Shown here piece after piece: positions 50,901-59,025 of a DNA stretch of 64,000 bases. This DNA comes from Paracentrotus lividus. Taxonomy: Eukaryota > Echinodermata > Echinoidea > Camarodonta > Echinidae. The first letter of the stretch is position 1. Each line of letters begins with the position of its first letter. The stretch covers positions 781,291-845,290 of the forward strand of contig CALNVZ010000649.1 in assembly GCA_940671915.1 (NCBI GenBank), written 5' to 3'. The notes under the pieces were generated by a model, which had not been told where the DNA came from, did no database searches, and saw nothing but the letters and a program-made list of their open reading frames with translations. Made by a program: the position numbers and the translations under genes.

Positions 50901-53900
50901 TTATTTCATTAATTACGAATTAAATACAGATATTAATTAAAGAATTGATTTCATGCATACATTAGCATGATAAATTATTGATGAGATTTTCGGAGAATAT
51001 GACTCTACAGTTTGGTTCCGTGGGTATACGCAAAGATAACGGCAAAGATCTACGGAAAAGAGGGCTGAATCACCCCAGGTGACTAAAAAGGGTTAATCAT
51101 CTAAAAATACCTTTTTAGGTACAAATAAAATGTGATCATTGAAAAATTTTCCATTTATATGCATGCTGAATCATGCATGACAAGCAAAAACCTTTATGGT
51201 GTGGTGTTCTACGTACAAAATGAAATGATCATATCATTTCCACGTTCTCAGACGATGATGTTCCCGATTCTGTTCTACGTTTTGTGAGCAAGAGCAGACA
51301 CTTTCGAAATAAAGACAAACCCCCTAATTCGTCACATTTTGAAGAATTATCACATTTACTTATCAGTTGTGGCTAGTGCTAACAGCTCTCTTAACTGGTT
51401 GGACCAGAATATTTATTAACTTACAATAGAATCGCAGTTTATTGCGTTGGCGTCTCCCATAGATATAATACACTGTTCATTTGCAGTGTATATCTGACCT
51501 GGGAGCTCAGTGATAGAAGCAGACTGATTGACAGGTATGTCATCCATACATACTTGGGTACTGAAATGAACAAATTAAACCGTATACTCATTTTAAACAG
51601 AATGTATACAAATTTGGGGATAAACGAGATGAGATAATTGGGCTCTCGATCAATCCCTTTATACCTGCCATCTACCCCTATGTCATGTATGATGACCTTT
51701 CAGGAGACTAGCTATAATATTATGGGCGGTCAAAAAGGGCACATACGGTTAGTTTTAATGGTAATTTCAATCGATATTTACATTTTTATCATATCCATGA
51801 TATGTGCGTTCATATTCCTTTCTATGTTTGTCCTTTTATGGAGACTTTATGTCCCTTTTTATTATACTTTTCTTTAGTATTGCATGCTCTTATTACCTTA
51901 CCTGTCCGAAATAATCTTTGATATACTTTTAGCTGCAGTTTTCTTTTTGTCTTAAGTTCACTTTCCTTCTGTTGCTGTCTATTCAAACACAACATTGAAT
52001 ATTAGCGATTGTTCGAAAACGACACGGGATGTGAGACGATGGAGTGTTAAACTTGGATTATTTAAAGAGAGTAAGGACACTGAATGGCTATTGATACATG
52101 TAGCTTAAATTATGTTATTGTATTGATACGTGCATGCTCAAGCAAAATCCTGACAATAAGAGACTCGAATCAAGACATATTGTCCTCCACTTTACGGTAT
52201 CTCTCGATAGTTCTGCTCACAACCGGAGGCTGACTCCACGGTGGACCTACCATCTCGATGAAGTGCCACACAATCTATCTCTAGGCCAGAAGGAACCTTT
52301 CCCATCTGGTTCGTATGAGTCATGGCCCATTTTGTCATCAGAAAAGTATTGGGGGAAAATGAGACTTGAGTCTTTATTACTACATGATTTTAAATTAATT
52401 CACCTTATAAACATTTTCATGTGTTCCGAACTGCAGGACGACCATTCAAATGTACCACTACCAGATGTCGCAGACGCAGACATAATGTTAAGCTGTGGAG
52501 TGCATCCGTAAACACCATCATGCTGTAGTCCAAGACTATATTAAAACAAGTTTTTTTTAAAAATAATTCGTACGTTTATGCAAATGATACCGATAAATTT
52601 ATATGATTCCCAATACAAGAATAATTATAGAAACATAGTGATAGTGACGTTTGCTTCACCAAAAGGATAAACTTAATGAAATAAATACGATTTGAGAGTA
52701 TAGACAGACATGATTGATCATGTTGATATTCACAATGCGATCTTATCAACGCCGGTATGTGGTATCGAGTATTCATATATTGTTCTCCCTCATGTTCCTT
52801 GGTATACTTACTTGTGACCCGTTTCATGTGCCATGGTGAGCGCCGAATTTAGACCAGTATTCTCGTTGATAGAACATTTAGTGTTCAGATCGCATGTTCC
52901 ACCAACAAAAGCCTTACCCAAAAGGCTTGGATCCATATTACTCTGCTGTAAATTCTGACTATTAAAAAGAAAATTGGAACAGAGTTTAGATAAAATGGCA
53001 ATATGAACAGAACTTTGTGCTAATTTAAGATCAGAGATTAGCCCAATTTGTGTTGCAACGTTGGAAGCAATCACAAACTGCTCTGTTTCGGAAACGTCTG
53101 CTTAATCGGGTTTTATTTATTTATTTATTTATTTTTACATGTAATCAGAAAATAAATAGAAAACAGCATATATATTTCACTGGCTTACGCCATTGATATA
53201 CTTAGATTGATACTCGTATTTCACTCACGCCATACCAATATGCAATGGTTTGGCATGACCAGAGTTCTGGGGTGAGGATGGAGGAGTGATTGAGCAAGTT
53301 TCAATACATTCTAATTTTCTCCACCACAAGTTTAGTTGAGCTTTAACTTGCACTGTTTTTCATAATTTTTGTTACTTTATTTTAATTCATTTGAAGACCG
53401 AATAGCTGATCTAATACAATTTTTATCAAGATATCCCCTCAAGGCGCTTTTTAACATTTATGCTATTGGGACTGTGGATTAATGCTTCAGAACTAAGCAG
53501 GGATATCACAGCTGGAACGGTTTCAGCCCTCACTTTTTTTCAGGAAACGAATAACGCGAAAATTACTATACACGCACCACTTTTTGCTCAATACCCCCCC
53601 CCCCTCCCCCCTAAATACTCTGAGACCCCGGCTAATGTATAGACTATAATATTATTTGCTCTCAAAGTGAGTCTTCTCTGGGGATCATACAATCATTCCA
53701 AAGAAATCCTCTAATGAAGATTTAAATATTACCATCGTTGGGTAAACCCCTCGCCCACCTCCAATTTGCAAGTTGTTTCATAATTTATGTTGGAATGCCA
53801 TGAACCATGGGACATGAAGTCTTGCCGTTCGTAACAATATTGCCATTTGTTTTGTTAACTAGATCTGCTCGGTTTCGCTTACCCCGTGAAGAGTATGGCT

Positions 53901-56900
53901 AAGTCCCAATCGTTTGGATTGGTGTCATCATCTGCGCTGTGCTGAGCCTGCCAGGCGCAGAACTCGTCGAGGGTTGTATCGCCATTAACAGTTGGTGTCA
54001 CACTTATCTCACTTCCATCACTTGAACTGATGGCCTAGGCAAAATTAAAGGAAATAGCAGGGATTTTCAGAGCATACTTTTTATTGCATATAAGAATTTT
54101 GTTCAGTATCAAAAGGTTACACATTACAAAGCAATTGGAATGAAACACGGGCAAATTGAAGGTTGTAATGGTGGTATCTCACTTGCCATGAGTCTCCAAG
54201 CCGTCTCCGAGATGTTTCCTCAGGGGGGGGGGGTTTCAAAAAGAGTTAAGTAGACTTAAAGTCGCACTTAATTTGTATGCGCATCCTGTTTAATAACGCG
54301 CAATCTAATTGATAGATTTCTCAACGGCGCGCATCCCCTGGGCATGATCTGACCAATGAAGTGAAGCGTAATATACCACGCGCGAATCTGGATTTAAGTG
54401 CAAGTTTTAAGTCTGCTTAACTCTTTGTGAAACACCCCCTGGTGATATACATGTATACCCTGTATTTGCTTCTTTGAAACAGAAGACTTGAATGTGTCCA
54501 AATTGAGATATTATAAAGGTGTAATTTTATCTCACATGTCATTGAAAATATAGGGTACATGCAGGTAATATGGGCCAGCAGGTAATATGGGCCACCTGAA
54601 GCAGATCATGTCGTGACCGTCGACCGGTGACCGGTGTGAGCACCATAATGTTGTTCATATGAACTTTATACGAAAATATATCGTCGTGAGAGTATCTGAT
54701 GCCTAAAATTCTCTGAGAAAATTGCTGAAAACCAACAAGGTAGGTAAAACTTGCGGCATTTTTTTACCCTGATGTAAAATATGATATTTCACAGAATGTG
54801 ATGGTGAAAGAGTGTTTGAGGGGGTAACCTCGATTGTTTTGTATATTTAGTAAGCTTGTAGTTTCATTTTGATCATACTAGCGTGTACAGGTTAATTTGT
54901 TTTAGTGAAGGGGTGCAATGTGGCATTGAATGCTTGCCTGACACAGCAACATTAGTGCAGGTAATATGGGACATCCAAAATGGCGGAAATGATTCTGGTA
55001 CTTAGTATTGGGATGAGGCATCAATCTCTTTGCTACGATTTCGTGGGGTATATTCACAGTATATAATTAATATAAATAACTTATTGTAGGCCTATATTGA
55101 CTTGCATAATGAAAATAATATTTGAATAATATTTAAAAAAGAAATAATATACAAAATACATAACATTAAAATATATAGTCAAAGGATTCACTGAAGGGTC
55201 TTATAATTTCGAATTATATCTTAAACTTAATGATTTTCAACATTTTAAGCAAATTCCAGACATGGTAGAGTCATTGTAGTTTTTAAAACATACATGTGCC
55301 AATATTACCTGCACATGCAGGTAATATGGGCACTTTGGTAATGACGTCAACATTTGAATATTGCAGACAGGGGGGTTGGTGATAATTGGTTTTCTTCACA
55401 ATAAAAGTTAGAGCAGTAGTTATTGATTCATATAAACAAAGATTAGACTGTGTGTCATTTCGTAATTTTATGCAAATTAGGCAAATGAGCTTAGGGTGCC
55501 CATATTACCTGCATGTACCCTAAGGATATGAATATATAAACCGGTTATGAAAGTTTGTAAATATTCAAGATATCTTACTCTTATATCTGGCGTCATTGAA
55601 ATAAGCAGACGAACCACTGACATTCTCATACTGATATCGAGGGTAGGATCTGCATATCTTCTGCTCATCTGTGTATCAGAGGGGACAAGGGGGTGTTAAA
55701 ACCGGTTGTGTTTAGGCGAGGTGGTTGAAAACTTTAAGTGAAACTTTAAGTGGCGACAACCTACGAACTACCTGTCGCCACCATACGCAGGTCCAATCAC
55801 CTATAAGATCGTGTATTGTCGCGTCTATCGCCAAAAAATACATATCAATATTCAGTTCGCCGCTGGAATTTGAACAAGTTAAACAATAGGTTGACGTCAA
55901 TGACCGTAGCCTGTCTTCTCTTGTCGCGACAAAGTGCTATCGTAGATTGTCGCCAGATATCTCATGTTTAGCGGCCTGGAACGACGGCCAGTTGTAGGTT
56001 GTCGCGCTAGAGCGTACGTTGTACGTACTACCAAACCAAACGGCCAGTGAAATTTTAAGCTGCTGCGGCCTTTGTCGCCAACTCAATTCACCCAAATCAG
56101 GATCGGCCTCCTATTCAAATATTGTAGAGTCGCCGCAAATTTTCAACAATCACCCACGACCGAAATTATGATGGGCGTCTCAGGACGATCACGAACCTAA
56201 AGGCGACAGGCCGCCGTCAGGTAGAAAACACTCAATCGCCTGTTACGGTCGGAAGGATCGCCACAGTGCGCAAGTTCATATTCGGTTGATTTTTAAGCTG
56301 CGACAAGAGAAGTTCAGCCGCGAGATACGCGAAGGTCTAGGCTATTGTATTCCCGGAAACGAGCTTTTGTTAGTCTATTGTTTGTGTGGGAGCAAGCCTT
56401 TGTCGTAGCCTTCCGTAGACAGAGTCGCTGGTACATATGGCCTACGGTCACCTACGATTCTGACACGATTCTGGAAGGTTCTAGCAGGTGTAGGTTGTCG
56501 CCATAACGATTGTCTTCTGTGGGACAGGCCGTTTATTATGTGGTGGCTAAAACATGTGGTATGTGCAGAGTGTAATTTTCTACAACGGGTTTTGTAGAAG
56601 AAAAAAAAATCTACGTTGCGCGTAGCCCTACTACGAAGAAAATTATTGTAATACTTTTCCTACAGAAAAGGAAAAAAATGCAGAAAATGACCAAGGCGGC
56701 TGCATGGATCGCATGTGCAGAGTAAAGGACCTGTCCCACAGAAATTAGCAATCGTTGAATGGCGACAGCATACGAACTAGTTGTCGCCACCATGCGCGGG
56801 TCAAATCGCAGCCTACAACTACATTGCCTGCGTAAAACATGAGACATCTGGCGAAAAGCTCCGATAACACGTTGTCGTGACAAGAGAAGACAGGCAACGA

Positions 56901-58940
56901 TCATTGGCGTCAACCTCACTGACACCGGCTATTGTTTAACTCGTTGAAAATCTAGCGGCGAACTGAAGTTTGCTACGTCTCTTTTTTCGACAGACGCAAT
57001 AATTCACGAATTGAAAGGCGATTGGAGGCGCACATGGTGGCGACAGGTAGTTCGTAGGTTGTGGCCACAACGATCGCCTTCTGTGGGACAGGCAGTTGTA
57101 GACCAATACATGTACCCTTTAAGGGCCTGTCCCACAGAAGGCGTTTACAGTAGTGCCGGTGAGGCGAAAACGTCCGGCCAGGCGAATCCGTCCGTCATGC
57201 GTACTTTACGTGCAAATATAAACGTAGCTAGCTCCATGCTCGGAATGGGATTGGCGCGATACTTTCAACTTTGAGAAAGAGGCCCAAGCATTAATCGATT
57301 ATTTTAATGTTGAATACAGTTTCAGGGAATGTAAAATATAAAAATGTTGATAAAAATCTGATAATAAATCAATCGTATAATGATAAGATAGGGAGCGAGA
57401 AAAGGAGTGAGATTGAATTGTGCTTGGTTTTTAACAGTGCATGCTATTGCTTTCCACTTTAAATTATGCATGGCGGGCGGATTCTTGGTCGGACGTTTTC
57501 GCTTGTCACACCGGATCCACTCCTGTAAACAAGACCGTTAAAACCAAAGCAGTTGTAGACCAATACATGTACCTGTATCATTTTATGTTTGTCATTTTAA
57601 ATGCTACAATAGATGTATTTATTATAACCTGGGTGAATTGGTTCATAAGATCTAGTTTAGTATGGGGTGTCAGATAATGTACTTACTATATTCAATACGG
57701 TAGTGACATAAGTCTCTGTCTCTGTGGTGTATTCATCATACACTAGACTATCCACCACATAGAAGATCTCCAGGTACTTGGCGCCCAAGTACGGTCCAGT
57801 ATAAACAAACTCATTGGCGGGAAGCTGTGCCCCAGTTGATCCCAATGTGTTACCGGCCGTTACTGGTGAATTTAAGATGACAGGTATTGAGATATAACTA
57901 ACGGAATATGGCGAGTTGCGAACTATAACGTAATTATAAAACTTCCTAAACTGCATACACTTCGCTTCAACACAGGCAGGCAAATGCACTTGGTAAGATA
58001 TTTCACAATTTAGCAATCAATCAAAATTAAAGTACTTAGTCTTATGAGGGAGATGTATGAATTTTTAAGTTATTGCTCACAAACTCTTTCAAAAGTCGTG
58101 GGGGCAGTCTGTATATCAGTAATCAAGTCAGGGTCCATGCATGACATATTGCAACTGAATTTGTCCGCAATAGTAACTACCATAGAAACCATGTATTTAG
58201 GGGCCGCGTAGTGTTTTTGATTAAAAAATCCCAAATATGTGGTAATTTTTGCGATTTTGTACAAGTTTGCTGAGAAAAGTAAGGGGCTTCACCCCCGCCC
58301 TCCGGCTCCATGACCCCTGGTATTTGTTTGGCTTCTGAGCAATGGCAATCAATAAGTTCCATATAACCCGGGCCCAGAATACACGAATGTCATAATGAAT
58401 AGACCAGTTAACTAAGTTATTATAATTTATCCGAGTTTCTTTCCTGTCGACATATTATTACAAGGTATTTTAGCAACCTGTAAAAAAATTAAATCCAGTT
58501 TGCGTACATTAGTTGTTTCTATGTCAGGCTATCCTCAGACAAACTTTCAGGTTGTCAAAAACCACCTTTGTTTAAAAATTATGCTTAAAATTTGAATATA
58601 TTAGTAAACTGGTCTATTGTAATGTGACTACCACTACTACTACTACTATGATAATAAAGTCTTAGGAAGAGTTTAGCTAGGCATGTGTGAAAATTAAATT
58701 GTCATTGTGTAATGCAGCAAAGAATATTAGGCTCTCAAAGACAAAGGGGCCATACTTACCCCGGGGCCCTAATTACCCCAGTCTCCCCTTATTATGTTAT
58801 AACATCATAAAACTAACTGTCACTGCGCAGACGGGTATCTCAAGTCTTTCTTAGTAGACACTTTCAACACAAAGAGGTAAACGACATAATTGGCTACTAA
58901 TTGGTGATGAGTGTTTGCACATTGCTTAGTAATAATAATG

Positions 58941-59025
<85 letters not shown>

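Noticed and set aside
52134-52511. 125-codon plus-strand ORF
   Set aside because: Antisense shadow of the Met-turn exon (52,404-52,535); no domain or codon support.
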